A stretch of DNA of 64,000 bases from Pristionchus mayeri (taxonomy: Eukaryota > Nematoda > Chromadorea > Rhabditida > Neodiplogasteridae). Position 1 is the first letter of the stretch; each line of letters opens with the position of its first letter. Shown in pieces: positions 34,593-46,972 of the stretch. The translations under genes were made by a program, and so were the position numbers. Under the pieces are notes generated by a model. The model saw nothing but the letters and a program-made list of their open reading frames with translations. It searched no databases and had not been told where the DNA came from. The stretch spans positions 19,413,087 to 19,477,086 of the forward strand of contig BTRK01000001.1 in NCBI GenBank assembly GCA_036245805.1, in the 5' to 3' direction.

Positions 34593-36572
34593 ATGCATAT
34601 CATCGCCCAGCTGCTCGGCAGCTTACTCGTCGTTGTCTCTGCAGTGCTCGTCTATTTCTTCGGACCGAAGTATCCACTCTCTTCATTTCCCATGCTCTCT
34701 CGTCCTCTCTGACCTACAAGAGTGTTAAAAATGGAGAGAGTCTGTCAGAAACTACCGTATTCCTTCCTACCGTAACCCCTTCATCCATCAGGATCATGAA
34801 CGCCGAGTCGTGGCGCCACGAATATCTCGTCTACGAGAACAATCGATCGGTGCGATTCTCAATCTTTCAATATGACTGCACAATTCATCAAGAGGAGAGA
34901 GAGCACTCAATGGGATGCTGATTTTCCTCCTAGATGTCCCCTGCTTCAGATGCAGGGCAACACCTCCAAACTCGTGTTGAAGTTCGGTGCCAACATCGAC
35001 CACATCCACTCATACGCCAACTTGACCGACCGGGAGGGACGACGTACCGTACCATAATCACTACCGTATTACAATGCAATACCCTGCTATTACCTCACAG
35101 TATTCCTTCTTCGCTTCTCTGGTTCCCTAGTACTTGGAAAGATTCCAATTGGCACTTTGCCAACTCTCTCTTCATTGCAGTCATGGTGGGAGGGTACTCG
35201 AACGAGGTGCTGACCAACGAGAGTGTCCTCGTCACCGCCGCCTCCAAGTTCACTGCGCGGTGCGTGTAGGAAACGTCGCCCATTCAAAATAGCGATTGAA
35301 CCTCTCACTAGTAAAAGTCGCCCTGCACGCACCACCTTTCAGATGGAACGAGCAGTGCGCCCTTGGCGCTCTGGTGGAGGGATCATTCCTCATTGACAAC
35401 AGCCTTGTCCTCTGTGAGTACCGTAGCCTACAGTATGCTCTCTACCGTAACCCCGCCCTCATGCAGTTCCCGGTCAAACTTCGATGGGCATCTCCAGTGT
35501 GATCACGATGTGGGGCACCACAGTTGCGGGACTGATCTGCGGTAGGACAAGAGGCATTCAATCGATAATGCCTACCGTACACCCCTTCCCCCGTTACAGT
35601 ATCCCTTGCAGCTTCGATGATCTTCACGTACCAGCAGGTGCTCATGAGCTTCTTCTACTACCTCTCTCCCCTCTACAAGAGTGACGACATCAAGTGAGTC
35701 CCCTCTCTCGTCCATTAAACAGTTTACTGTATTCGAGATAGTTCATGGAATACATCATACACTATATCCAAGCCCGAAAGTATGCTGGGAAAACAACAGT
35801 GTTATGATATCACAAACCACCTTCAAGGGGCACCCGTGAAACGGCGATTCTCCTCGTTCCTTTCCAGTACCACGAAGTACAGCAACTCTGCGATTGTTCG
35901 CGAGGCTATTCTCCTCTCCCTCTCCATCGTATTCACACTCGCCATCTTCGCACTAGGTATACCGCACTCCCACCGTACTCCTGCCATACTCCTACCGTAC
36001 TCCTACCGTAACCCAACCTAATCTCCAGTGTGCGTCATGGCCTGGCTCGAGTCGGACAAGCGATGGGACTGGGGAAAATCCGTCTTCTGGGGCTACTTCC
36101 AATTCATTGGAATCGGCCATTCCCCCGTCAAGCCCATCTACATGCAAGGAAATCCCCAGGTTACTGTATTTTGAATACTGTAAATGGCCCATTTTCGGAT
36201 TACTGTACCTATCGATTAGCACAAACTTAGATGTCCTCGTGGCTCTCGCTCTGCCACTTTTGCTTGTGTCTCCAGTCGGTAGGTCATCGTCTCCTGGTTA
36301 CCGTAATCCCTACAGTAACCCTGCCGTATCTCTCTCTTCAGAGTGCTTCTATCGGCTTGGTCATCCTTTCGGCGTTTCGTTGCCGCAACGCATGTGACGT
36401 CCCCGAGTGAGTACCGTACTACTTCTACAGTATCTCAAACCTGCCTACCGTACCCGTAAATCTTCCGCACAGGAGCATCCCTCTCTCTGAGAGAGAGCTT
36501 GACCAGGCGATCGACATCGATAACGAGCGAATCACGAGCAGCAAGGTCAATCACCCGCAATATCACCACTGA
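34593..36572 (+). CDS. Multi-span membrane protein, family not recognised
   Basis: Twelve exons: 34593-34669, 34792-34849, 34950-35043, 35181-35259, 35343-35413, 35467-35541, 35612-35693, 35868-35956, 36029-36159, 36231-36278, 36342-36406 and 36473-36572. All phases match; 322 aa. It begins with a signal anchor (IIAQLLGSLLVVVSAVLVYF) and an extracellular-looking domain (sequons NRS, NTS, NLT, NES). Hydrophobic spans follow: MGISSVITMWGTTVAGLICG, AILLSLSIVFTLAIFALV, and SASIGLVILSAF with a short preceding one (SSWLSLCHFCLCL). A segment FWGYFQFIGIGHSP faintly resembles a K+-channel pore loop but lacks the TxGYG core. The hydrophilic tail ends PQYHH. Several donors carry the TACCGTA motif. Function unknown. 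Confidence 0.75.
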
Positions 36573-37571
36573 GATATGCACCGTAATCAGATTGCTGTGG
36601 CCATCCTAATGAGTATGGTAGATCATTTGGGACGTTGGAATAGTGTAGGGCATGGGCGTAGATTATTGACATTGATTGATTATGCTTAAATCGATAAAGT
36701 ATGATTCATCGTTTCATCGTCACCAGTTGGACGGGAAAGTTCTTCACAGAGAGCAGACTACAAATTACTCACTTGATGATTCATAAACAATTGCCCAATC
36801 TCCTCAGTATTTTCTCGTTTCATCATGTGAATTTTGCTCCCATCATTGGTCAACAATAATCTTTATCCATCATCTAATGCGATATCATCGTCTGCCTATT
36901 TCACGGGGAATTCAACTACTGATATTACTCGAGGAGACAAGATATCTTGAACTTTTGATCGGCAAAACTGGGACTACACTACTCGTTCAGGTCTTATTCA
37001 TCATTCGGGGACAAGCCAGCTCTCATCGTAACGATGAATTAACGCACAATATGAGTGGTCGGAAGATCAAAGATCAAAGTAATTATGCAATGAAAACTAC
37101 TCGATTATGAAATTTGCAAGCAAGCTTCTGGACAATTCACAAAACGACACAATGTAACAGCTGAATAACTCTCTTTGAATAAGCTCTAGAACGAGGAATG
37201 TGTGGTGATGTTTAGTAGAAACAGAGGGAATCAAGAAGTACTTTTGACCTAATCAATGTAATGCAGGATCCTTCTAAAATTGCTGCAAGTAAAACCTAAA
37301 CGAGAAAACGAAAGAGGCGGAGGGAGAGGTGAGGAGGGGAAATGAAAATGAGAAGAGATCCAAATTGCACACAAATCGATAAAGACAGCAGCAATGAACT
37401 ACACGTGGAAAGTATTTCGGGGAGACACATAAAACAGGAACAAATATATGAATTGGGCTTCTAGTCCTATAAATGCCATCAATCTCATCGATAATCGATG
37501 CACTACCGTACACCTCAGAAGGGATTGTTGAGATAGTGTGGGGAATCGAGAGAGTCGGCTACCGTAATCCT
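36573..37571. other. Convergent 3' region, no gene seen
   Basis: Between the 3' ends of the multi-span gene (+) and the SLC10 gene (-). A GATCAAAGATCAAAG motif occurs at 37066. Small ORFs only. Confidence 0.55.
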
Positions 37572-40500
37572 CTATGGTTCGGCTCTCGAAGCGACGACTG
37601 GCGGTGGAGGCTGCACCTCATCCAGCATCAGCCCAGTATGCGGCTGGTCACCAGCCGGCAGCGAGAGACGAATCGCCTCTTTCGCTGCAAGATAATACTC
37701 ATGTGGTGTGGTGGGAAACGTCGACTCAGCACACGCAATGCAATTTTTGATGATATTGCTCAAATTAGCAATCGCCGCTCACCTGTGGAATCGACCGAGG
37801 GCGCCACCAGGTTGAGAGGGATGGGCGAGGAGGGAGCGACCGACTTCTCCACATCCGGACTCTACAAAGGGAAGGGATTGTGTAGGGATGACGTCATCGT
37901 TCCCTGAGGGGGGAAGTGGGCGGGGCCAGTCCGTACCTCTCCATTTCTCTTCTGCATCCACTTGAGCAGCATGTGAATGGCGGCGCCAGCGAGCAGAGGA
38001 CCTGCAAGGTAGAGGAATCAATTATCGTCTCCCTCTACCGTACCCCTATCTACCGTATCCCCTCTTCTCTACCGTACCGGGAGTGAAGCAGGCGACGATC
38101 ACCGGCAGCAGCGAGGAGATGTCCGAGTCCGGTGTAGGGAACGAGAACTGCAAGGGAAATATTTGTAGAAGGGGGAAGATTGCATGTTTGAAAATTTTTG
38201 AGATTGCAATTTTCAAACATGCAATCTTCCCCCTTCTCGTAACAAATATTCGAAAGATCTAAAATGTATAACACGTTTTTGGTGCATGAATCAACCTTTA
38301 CATTCATGTCTTGAAATATTAACCTTTTCCTACTTTGGATCAAATATCCGAAACATCGAAAAGGTATAACACATTTCTGGTGCACGAATCAACCTTTACA
38401 TTCATGTTTTGAAATACAGTACCGCACGGTCTCCCCCCAGTCGGGCGCGGCGTGGCGTGGCGCGGCGGGTCGCATTAGGTCGCATCACTCCCAGAGACAC
38501 TTCAAAGTGTGTATTTTTCGCTGAATTTTCGGCTTTGGGTTCTTCTGATAACTATCAATCGATCTGCGAAATTGGGGTTTCAAAATATTCAGTTTGAGCT
38601 ACTGTTCGTATGGGTCATCGTTGGAGTCCCTCTCATCCCCTCCCCTCATTTCCCTACGATACCATTCCTAATTATTCTTGATAGTGAGCGGTGTCATAGG
38701 GAAATGAGGGGAGAGGAGGAGAGGAGGAGAGGGGACTCCAAAGATGACCCATCCAAACAGTAGCTCAAACTTGATATTTTGACACGCAAATTTCGCAGAT
38801 CGATCGGTAGTTGTCAGAAGAACCCACAGCCGAAAACTCAGCGAAAAATGCACACTTTGAAGGGTATCTGGGAGTGATGCGACCTAATGCGATCCGCAGC
38901 GCCACTCCGCGCCGCGCCCGTCTGGGGGGAGACCGTGCGGCACTGTATTAATCTTTTCCTATTTTGGATCAAATATCCGAAACATCGAAAAGGTATAACA
39001 TATTTCTGGTGCACGAATCAACCTTTACATTCATGTTTTGAAATATTAACCTTTTCCTACTTTGGATCAAATATCCGAAACATCGAAAAGGTATAACACA
39101 TTTCTGGTGCACGAATCAACCTTTGCCACTTTTTTGCATGCACCTATTATCACCCAATTCCCTCAGGCTATTTTCCCGTCTCATCTCCACCTCCTCAAAC
39201 ACTGGCATTGCCTCTCTACAATAGTTCATCTTTTCCCTTCTCTCCACCATATCCCCTCACCTTGAGCAGCAGAATGGCCACTCCAGTGTTCTGGATGCCC
39301 GTCTCGATGGCGATGGCAGTCACGTCGCCAGGAGAACGACGAGCGAAGATCGCAGCGAAGCACCCGAACATGAACCCGCACCACGGAAGGAGCAGACCAC
39401 TAAAGGAGGGGAGTATATTAATAATCGAAAAGCGGACTAATTAGGCTAATTAAGTAATTAATAGAATGAGTGAGCTACTCCCAGATCATCCGGTAACTAT
39501 CTGGGATTATGTTAGGGGTGCGGTGGGTCAGATTGGCAACTCACCCGATGAGCGCCCTTGTCGTAATCATCCGGAACATGTAGAGATTGGAGAGTGCACC
39601 GAAGGCAACTACGAAGATGAGGACGAAGATGATGAAGGGACGCATGATCTACATTGAATTATCGATTTATAAACGTATTTATTTAATGATTATATTTTTA
39701 TTGATTGACAATAGCGAAAGTAATATTTCTATCATGTATTGATAAGAGGTAAAGAGATAGCTAGCGAAAAAATCGTTCCCGAAAAATTTGCGCACCAGTT
39801 AGATCACAGCTGCACTATGTGGATATAACTCGGCTGTTCCTTCCCAGGCAATAAGAATCGGGACTCGTTTCCCAAATAAAAAACAATTTATTCACCGAAA
39901 AATACATACTTAGGAAGCGCAGCGTGCCATGCAAAAACGATTTTGATGTATTTTCTTTGTATGAAATCGATAGATCGAGCACCTATAATCCTTGAAATGT
40001 TAAAAGGTTTGGCAGAAAAAAATAATCCAGCCAACATGAGAGCTCGGAAAATAAGTCCTGGAAAACGGCCTACCGTAACACTGAAATCGCATGCGTTTGA
40101 GCACATCTTAGGTCAGCTTTATAAATCAAAAACTTTAAAACTGTCTTGACAAATCTGTATACATTGTCATTATGTTTACTATACACAATATTTAGTGGAA
40201 TTCTGCCAACTATCGAGTAGGCATAGGGACAGTTCTTTCTCGTTGAAATCACGAGGAAAAAACAACATTCGCCATGAAGTAATTTCAATCACCTTCCTTC
40301 GCTTCAAAGTGTCATTAGATCATCAGGGATGACAATCATAATTTAGTTCACTGATGATGCATTCCAAACAGTTAAACACATACAGCCATTCGATATTTAT
40401 CGACGGGTACAACGATTCAATAAACTACAGTACGCCATGCAAAATTATTTCGAGATAGTGGATCAACGATAGGCGTAAATCTCTCATGTTATCTCAATCT

Positions 40501-43500
40501 ATCACATATCGATTCCACTCCCCACCGTTCGATCGTTAAGCCAATGATCAGAACATACTTTTCATCTTCTGTGAATGGCCTACCTAATAGTGTAAACTAC
40601 GTGCGTATTCGAGAGGTGAGGAACTGGAACTTTTAGGAAGAGCATTGGCAAGAGTTCCTGGTGACAACCCAATAGAGATTTACTGAATCTGAACCAATAC
40701 TAATCTGTAAAAAATTAAAATAGATTTATACAAAAAGAGCGCATGCACACTTTCTGTCCCTGAAAATTTCGGCGGGAAACGGCGCCTCCCTAACTTTCAC
40801 AGCAGAAAGTACATAGAGTTGGCCTACTGCTACTGAAGAAATTGTGAAGGCACTTTGAGGCACATTTTCAGAAATCAGTGTTGAAAGCAATGGAAAATGA
40901 CAATTTTTAAAATGGCCATAGCAAGAAGAAAAATAGCATAAAGTGGAAATGGGCAAGATGGCATGAAAGCTCAATATGTGCTTCTCATAAGCATGTATCA
41001 AAATATAAAAGAAAATTATTTTGTGATAGGGAAAACCATCACGAAAACTGAAGATGTTGGCTCAATTCGCGATAAATATTTTATGTGGGTATGTGGTGTA
41101 CTGTAGCGGGGTTTCCCCGAATAACAGAAAGTGGGCGGAGACTGCGGTTCCTATACATACTATCAGTTTCTCTCAATTCGCTTTCGCTAGGGTAAGTAAT
41201 ATTTCTATCGTGTATTGACAAGAGAGACAGAGAAAAAAATCTGTCCCGAAAAAATTTGCGCACACATGAGATCCCAGCTGCACTATGTGGATAACAACCC
41301 TAGTGCTCTTTCCAAAGCAATATGAATCGGCTTTCGTTTCCCGACTAAAAAACAATTTCATACCGCAAAAAAGCATACTATACGTTTCTCATAATTCTCT
41401 TTCGCTAGCGTAAGCAATATTTTTATCATGTATTGATAAGAGAGAAAGAAAGGTAGCAAAAAAAATATTTTCCAAAAAATAAAAATTTTGCTCACCCGTG
41501 AGATCCTAGCTGCACTATGTGGATACAACCCGAGTTCTCTTTCCCAAGCAATAAGAAGCGCGATTCGTTTCCCGAATAAAAAACAATTTATTTACCACAA
41601 AATACATACTATCCGTTTCTCTCCATTAGCTTTCGCTAGCGTAAGTAATATTTCTATCGTGTATTGATAAGAGATAAAGATATAGCTAGCAAAAAAAATT
41701 CCCGAAAAAATTTGCGCACCCGTGAGATCCCAGCTGCACTATGCGGATACAACCCGACTGTTCCTTCCCAAGCAATATGAATCTGGTCTCGTTTCCCGAG
41801 TAAAAAATAATTTCTTTACCACAAAATAACACTATTCGTTTCTCTCAATTCACCTTGTCTATCAGCAAAATCATTTGCATAACTCCTTTAACCTCCCTAC
41901 TTCATTATTGATCGATGTACAGATCCCTTTCTCTCCCTCTCCCTCTCACCTTCCTCGCTCTGGCTGCGAGTGCGGGTTTCCATCGGGCGATGGCCACTCC
42001 GATGAGAAGTGGACCCACGAGGGAAGCCAGCGACGAACCAATCTTAGCGTACGGAACCTGTCAACGAGAGAGATCATAAATCAACTAGCACTATCGATAT
42101 GCTATAGAAGTTATTTTTTGAGAATTTGTACGGAGAGCATTGAAGTCGAAGCGACAAGAGCCAGTAAATGGTCTGGATGGAACAAGCAATCACCCTGTAT
42201 GGATGATTTGACTCACTCAAAAATATCCTTCCTCTTGGAAAAGATTAATATTGGGGTTGAGGTTGGAAGGGAAAAGCTCATTATTCAAATTAAATACTTA
42301 AAACTGCAGATTTATAATTTTTTGATGTATTTTTTTATCGAAAAAGAGAATCCCCGAACACTGAAACAAGGAACGTAGCATTTTAATGCCTAAGGTGAAA
42401 CACGCGGTCACCAGATCGGAAAAAAATTGTCCACTCTCGCATTTATAAAATGCTCCTACTCGTATTATTTATTCGATTCTCGGTATACGGTTGACTGCTC
42501 GATGGGGGGAGAAGTTGACTAAATGCCCAGGTTGAAACCCCCCTCACACCTTGATGACTGATCCAGAGCTGAATCCTACGAGGAACTCCTTCCCGAGAAG
42601 CGATAGCCACAGTGGCATGAAGACTGCAAGGAGAAGGGAGATCAAAGATCAACAACTGTGCTATTATCACGAATTTCTTAACCTTTAAATTTTTCAATAC
42701 AGATATAAATAATTAACGCAAAAATCGTTGAGGTACTATGATGTCTAGAGTTCAACGTTCATCTACTCACAGAGGGATGCGAGCGTAGAGAGGAAGGTCA
42801 TCGTGACGGACAGATTGACGTTGCCGTCGAGGAGTATCGTCCAGAAATTCGACGCCCCTCCACCCGGAGCACAACCTGTAAAAGAGTCATAGTTTGAATT
42901 GTGAGTAGGCAGACAAGTGTTACACGGCTCCAGTATCTTTACAGTCCATCAACCTGCTCAGTGTATTTGAATAAATTCGCAAAAAAATATTTAAAAAATA
43001 CAAAAAAATATTTCAAGACTTCAAGACCGACTTTCGCTTTCCAAGTTTCACTCTTATTTCATGAACGTTATGATCGGCAACGCGGAGATTTTTCTAGTGC
43101 ATGCATGCAAAAAAAATATAATAATCTCTAAATAGCCTAGCTTTCTCGTGTCTCTTGGATCTTTGCTCCAATGACTCACAGCATATTATTTTTACAATTA
43201 CATTTTAGTTTACATGTTTCGCAGTTCAACAAGAGTAGTTAGATACTTACATGCTGATAAGTTCGGCAATAACTTTTCAGAACCTGTGCTTGAGTCACCC
43301 GTCATCAAGAAGTCTCATTTTTCGCGCAGTGCGTTCATGTTTCACGAATGGCATTAGAGTGTTGCGATGCTTTCACATGCTACTGTTTCCAGCCATCAGG
43401 ATCAGGATTTTAAAAGTTTCAAATTAATCCAGTCCTATACCCATCCTCTCTCCCTTCCCTCCTCACCCGTCACAAACAGCCCAAGTGCCAGTGAGTACTC

Positions 43501-45698
43501 CTGGTACGGGACGAACACCGAGCGAGCGATGAAGTAGGCCAGCTACAATCAATAGGAATTATTACAGTAACCTCAATTTAACATACTCAAGTAATCGATC
43601 ACTTACCGTAGGCATCACGAGGAATTGGGTGGTCATGCCGATGAGAGGGCCCATCGGTCGCTTAATCGTATCCAGTACGATACCCAGATCCAGCTGAAAA
43701 TCGTCCAATTATATTCTGAATTTCTGCAAACCACTTTCGCCCGTTTTAAAGATGCATCAGTTTTATAAATTAAATAACACAATCTCGCCAATATTTTAAT
43801 ATTTTTTGTCCACAATTACCCTGTCCCATTGACGTCTCACCCACTCCAGTCTGACTTAACCCATTGGTGCAACCCCAATCTCACCTCGCATTCCATGAAG
43901 ATATTGGACTTTAGAGACAGTTTTATACTTTAGAAGCAATTTTGACCTACCTACAGTAATCCTATCGATTTCTAATCATGACTTTTCAATCGGCCGTAAT
44001 CACAAATATGGCTTAAATTTCCAAACCAAAAAAATTATTTTTTGTACGAAGAATACCCCGTCCCATTGACGTCTCACCTACGCCAGCCTAACTTGACCCA
44101 TTGGTGCAACCCCAATCTCACCTCGCATCCCATGAGGATATTGGCCATCGGGATGAGTATCATGAGCGTGCCTACGAAGATTCGCGTGAGTCTCTCCGAA
44201 TCTCCGCCTCGCTTCACCCACACCTACAAGTGCATGAGAATTATTAAATTACATTTTTATCCTGCCAGACAATTTTTCAAAAATATTTATTACAACGTAA
44301 CCTGGTAGGAATTTCTGGTACCTCAAAAATGTAACATTTGAGATTAATACGAAACCCTGAAAAATGAGGCAACCAATCCACAATCTTCCACTCACATCGA
44401 TGACTTCCTTGGTGCTTTCCTCTTCTCCCTCCGTTCCTATCAGCTCCCTGATCACTCCTTCCGCCTCCGCCGATTCAAGCGAGCGGATGTCGTGTGACGC
44501 GCGCGGAGCGGAAGGCGCGTATGGCGACGCGTCCATTCGGACCAGGCGGATCTGAAGAGAAATTCATTTCCAAGCCCACCACAAACAGTCAAAAAAATTC
44601 TAGAAATGAAATTGCCCATTCATGTCTCATGAGGAACATGTACTTAAAAATTTCTCACCACAGACAATTCAGTCATTTTAAATCGTAAAAAATGCAAACT
44701 ACCAAATTCATCTTCTTCATCTACCATACCCACTCCTACCGTATCCCTCTGCTCACCTCGACTCCAGTCTTGCCCAGCAGTTTTCCTCTCACGGTGAGGG
44801 CCGTTTCCAGACTGTAATATCTCTCAATCTTCTCTCCCTTCTCATCCCTCTCCTGCTCCTTCATCGACAGCGACGATGCGTTGAAGGAGGGCGTGAACGA
44901 GATCTGAGAATCACGAGTTAGTTCACGATTCGCTACTGTATGTCCGACTTCCTACCGTACCTCCTCCGTGTCGTCATCGTCTCCCTGCCCTCCGTCGTCC
45001 AACTTCGTGTCGGCAACGTTTGGATGCAGGGATCTGCAAAATTTATAGTTGTATTCTACCGCAATAATTTCTGAAAAGCCATTTACCGATACACTAAACT
45101 GGTGGTATCGTATACCTGGCTGATATTCTCCACTGGTCGCCGGCCGCATTCGCAGTCTCGTACTGCTCCTTCGTCATCGAGACCTGAAAATCGATAGTTT
45201 ACAGTAATCCAACTCCTACCGTAACCCCTTTTCTTACCGTAATCTGGACCGTCTTGTTTTCCTGTTCAATGAGATCATGGAGGTAGGCGGGCTCGACGCG
45301 CAGTGCTGGCAGTCCCGCAGCAGCAGTTACGATCACCTGAGAATCGATTGGGTACGGTATTTACAATGAAATATCAGAAAGTTATACTAATCTTTAATTT
45401 CTACATTATAGGACGAAAGGCGCAGAGCATTACTAACACCACAACAAAATAACCGTTTGAGATAAATCCGAAACCGTAAAAAAACTACTGGCAACTATCA
45501 CACATTTTTCGATCATCTTTCATTCCATCACACGCACTGTGACTATGACAAAATCATAATACTTTACCAGTTCTTGCTCAATCGTATTTTTTTCAAACTT
45601 CAATCAATACCTACCGTATCCCTCTCCATCCTCTACCGTACCTGCAGGATCAGATTGGTGAGCAGGAGCAGCGGGCAGCGTCGTCTTGCTGCAGCCAT
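37572..45698 (-). CDS. SLC10 / sodium-bile acid symporter family protein with large ectodomain
   Basis: Eighteen exons on the minus strand from 45642-45698 down to 37572-37684; all phases close, giving 573 aa. MAAARRRCPLLLLTNLILQ is a signal peptide. Residues about 20-260 form a hydrophilic ectodomain (sequon ENKT; acidic GDDDDTEE), followed by about nine spans. Diagnostic SBF-fold sequence: RPMGPLIGMTTQFLVMPTLA, the first crossover region CAPGGGASNFWTILLDGNVN (a GGxxSN variant), and the second crossover ETGIQNTGVAILLL. The signal peptide plus long ectodomain resembles the SLC10A3/A5 branch rather than classical bile-acid carriers. The cytoplasmic tail has PPPPVV. Plasma or internal membrane; substrate unknown. 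Introns contain most of the window's repeats. Confidence 0.9.
38157..38251. repeat. Near-perfect hairpin in an SLC10 intron
   Basis: AGAAGGGGGAAGATTGCATG followed by TTTGAAAATT is mirrored, after a loop of about 10 bases, by AATTTTCAAA and CATGCAATCTTCCCCCTTCT. Flanking AATATTTGT / ACAAATATT extends the stem to about 42 bp. It lies just downstream of exon 38078-38147 in transcription-opposite orientation, within the intron. Its length and perfection are like a pre-miRNA/siRNA hairpin or a young fold-back element. Confidence 0.8.
38250..39124. repeat. 98-bp tandem repeat, about 3.7 copies, interrupted by a transposon
   Basis: Units begin ATTAACCTTTTCCTACTTTG and end TTCATGTTTTGAAAT: a partial unit at 38250-38317, full units at 38318-38415 and 38947-39044, and a partial unit from 39045. 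The two middle units were adjacent before insertion of the 529-bp element at 38417-38945. Units are over 90 percent identical by eye, except the first, which is more diverged. Confidence 0.85.
38417..38945. mobile_element. 529-bp fold-back MITE, Tc1/mariner-like (TA target site)
   Basis: Ends are CAGTACCGCACGG and its complement CCGTGCGGCACTG, and the inverted similarity extends through almost the whole element (arms of about 240 bp with GC-rich outer parts and a short centre near 38680). It is flanked by TA on both sides (38415-38416 and 38946-38947). The empty site GAAATATTAACC is visible in the neighbouring repeat unit with a single TA, so the insertion is precisely defined. No transposase ORF, so it is non-autonomous. 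Confidence 0.88.
39709..41851. repeat. 220-230-bp repeat family, one dispersed and three tandem copies
   Basis: Tandem copies start at about 41181, 41399 and 41630, each with CTTTCGCTAG(G/C)GTAAG, TCATGTATTGATAAGAG or close variants, then GATCCCAGCTGCACTATGTG and AAAAAACAATTTATTTACC; a fourth copy is at 39709-39915. All lie in the largest SLC10 intron (39649-41949). Copies differ by substitutions and small indels. Between 39916 and 41180 I see no repeat or exon. Confidence 0.85.
43817..43908 (-). repeat. Partial duplication of an SLC10 exon end inside the next intron
   Basis: This segment is a copy, about 90 percent identical by eye, of 44054-44144, which includes the last 23 bases of exon 44122-44223 (NILMGCE), its GTGAGATTGGGG donor and 68 bases of intron. 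The copy retains the donor but has NIFMECE-like coding bases and no acceptor close by, so it is not an obvious exon. Confidence 0.85.
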
Positions 45699-46972
45699 CG
45701 TCGATATCGATCGGACTTCAGGTCGAGAGTCGTCTAACGAGGCGGATACGGTAGTCGATTGGCAGGGGTGGTACCCTCTGGGGCGCTAGGCCTGGAATGG
45801 AGTGAGTGGTGAGGATGGGGGCGGGGTCTCGCGATGAGGGGAATGGGTCGGTGGCGGTGAAAGCGTAATGCATCGGATGGCACGCGACGATGGGGAGGAG
45901 GGGGGAATCGGAAGGTGCTCTCTCTTGATTACGTCATCTCTCATTTTCTCTGTCTCTCTGCGGCCTCTCAATACTGCGTGCTCTCTCGCTCTAAACGAGG
46001 AAATTGGGGCTGGAGTAACGAGGTTGAAAGCTTTTAGGAGTGAGCGCGTCTTCATCGAATCATCAGGTATTCACATCACGGAATCCGTAGAGGGGCAGGG
46101 AGGAGATGAGGGATGGACCGGAAGGAGGCTAATGGACTATCGAAAATAGCCTCAGGGCGAGTACGAGAGTCCCGTTAAGGTGAGTATGTGTCAACTCCTC
46201 GTCCTCATTTCAATCGACTCCCGAGTGGAGAGAAATGGGAGGCTGAGGCTGAGAATGAGTACTGCGAGAGTCAAAAGAGAGGGGAAATTTCCCGGAAATT
46301 TAAGCGTTTGTCTAATTCCGAGGGCTTCAAATGTAATTACCCGCGAAATCACGAGGGTGCACGCGTACATCATTTCCAGGGACAAGCAATTCGAGAGAAA
46401 CGAGCGCTGATTGGAAAGAGGGATTGACTGGGCATTAGCCAGAGTTCGTCAGAAATAGAGCACAAATGGAAAAAAAACACAGACACCGTATTATCTAGCG
46501 AAGGCGGCGCAAAAAAGTGCACTAACCAAAGAACGGCGAAACTCTAGACCGCGTGGTTGTTCGAACTTTAAACCAGACTGGACACAAACTAGAGAGAGAA
46601 GGGAGTCGCAACTCTCACGTTTCCGCCTATTTTCGATTCTTCCTTCTCTCACTCGAGAGGGGCTGGTCGCGCGAACACTCATCGATTGCGCAAACTGTCC
46701 ACTGATTACCCGTCACTGATAGGCGCGAGATCTTATCTAAACCAGAGATAACAGGCACATTTCTTATCGCGTGACCTGCCCCCGTGGCACGGCAATCGTT
46801 GTAGAACTGCCCAGTAGGTCCCGTGAGAGGCCCTTGAAAGGCTCATCTAGCGTACGATGAGTCAGAGGACGATATTGAAACATCGAGGGCAAACAGAGAC
46901 TGCGAAGGAGGGGTGGAGGTAGGTCAGAGTGAGGAAAAAACCTGGCTCTTGCGTTGAACACATTTCCTAGTC
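45699..46972. other. Divergent intergenic region
   Basis: Upstream of SLC10 (-) and of the first-exon candidate at 46973 (+). Short ORFs only. A likely bidirectional promoter region; no specific site can be named. Confidence 0.5.

Noticed and set aside
36029..36159. K2P potassium-channel pore
   Set aside because: The TxGYG/FG core is absent; only the G-I-G spacing is reminiscent, so the gene is left unassigned.
38157..39124. CRISPR array
   Set aside because: Repeats are 98 bp, contiguous and without spacers, in a eukaryotic intron.
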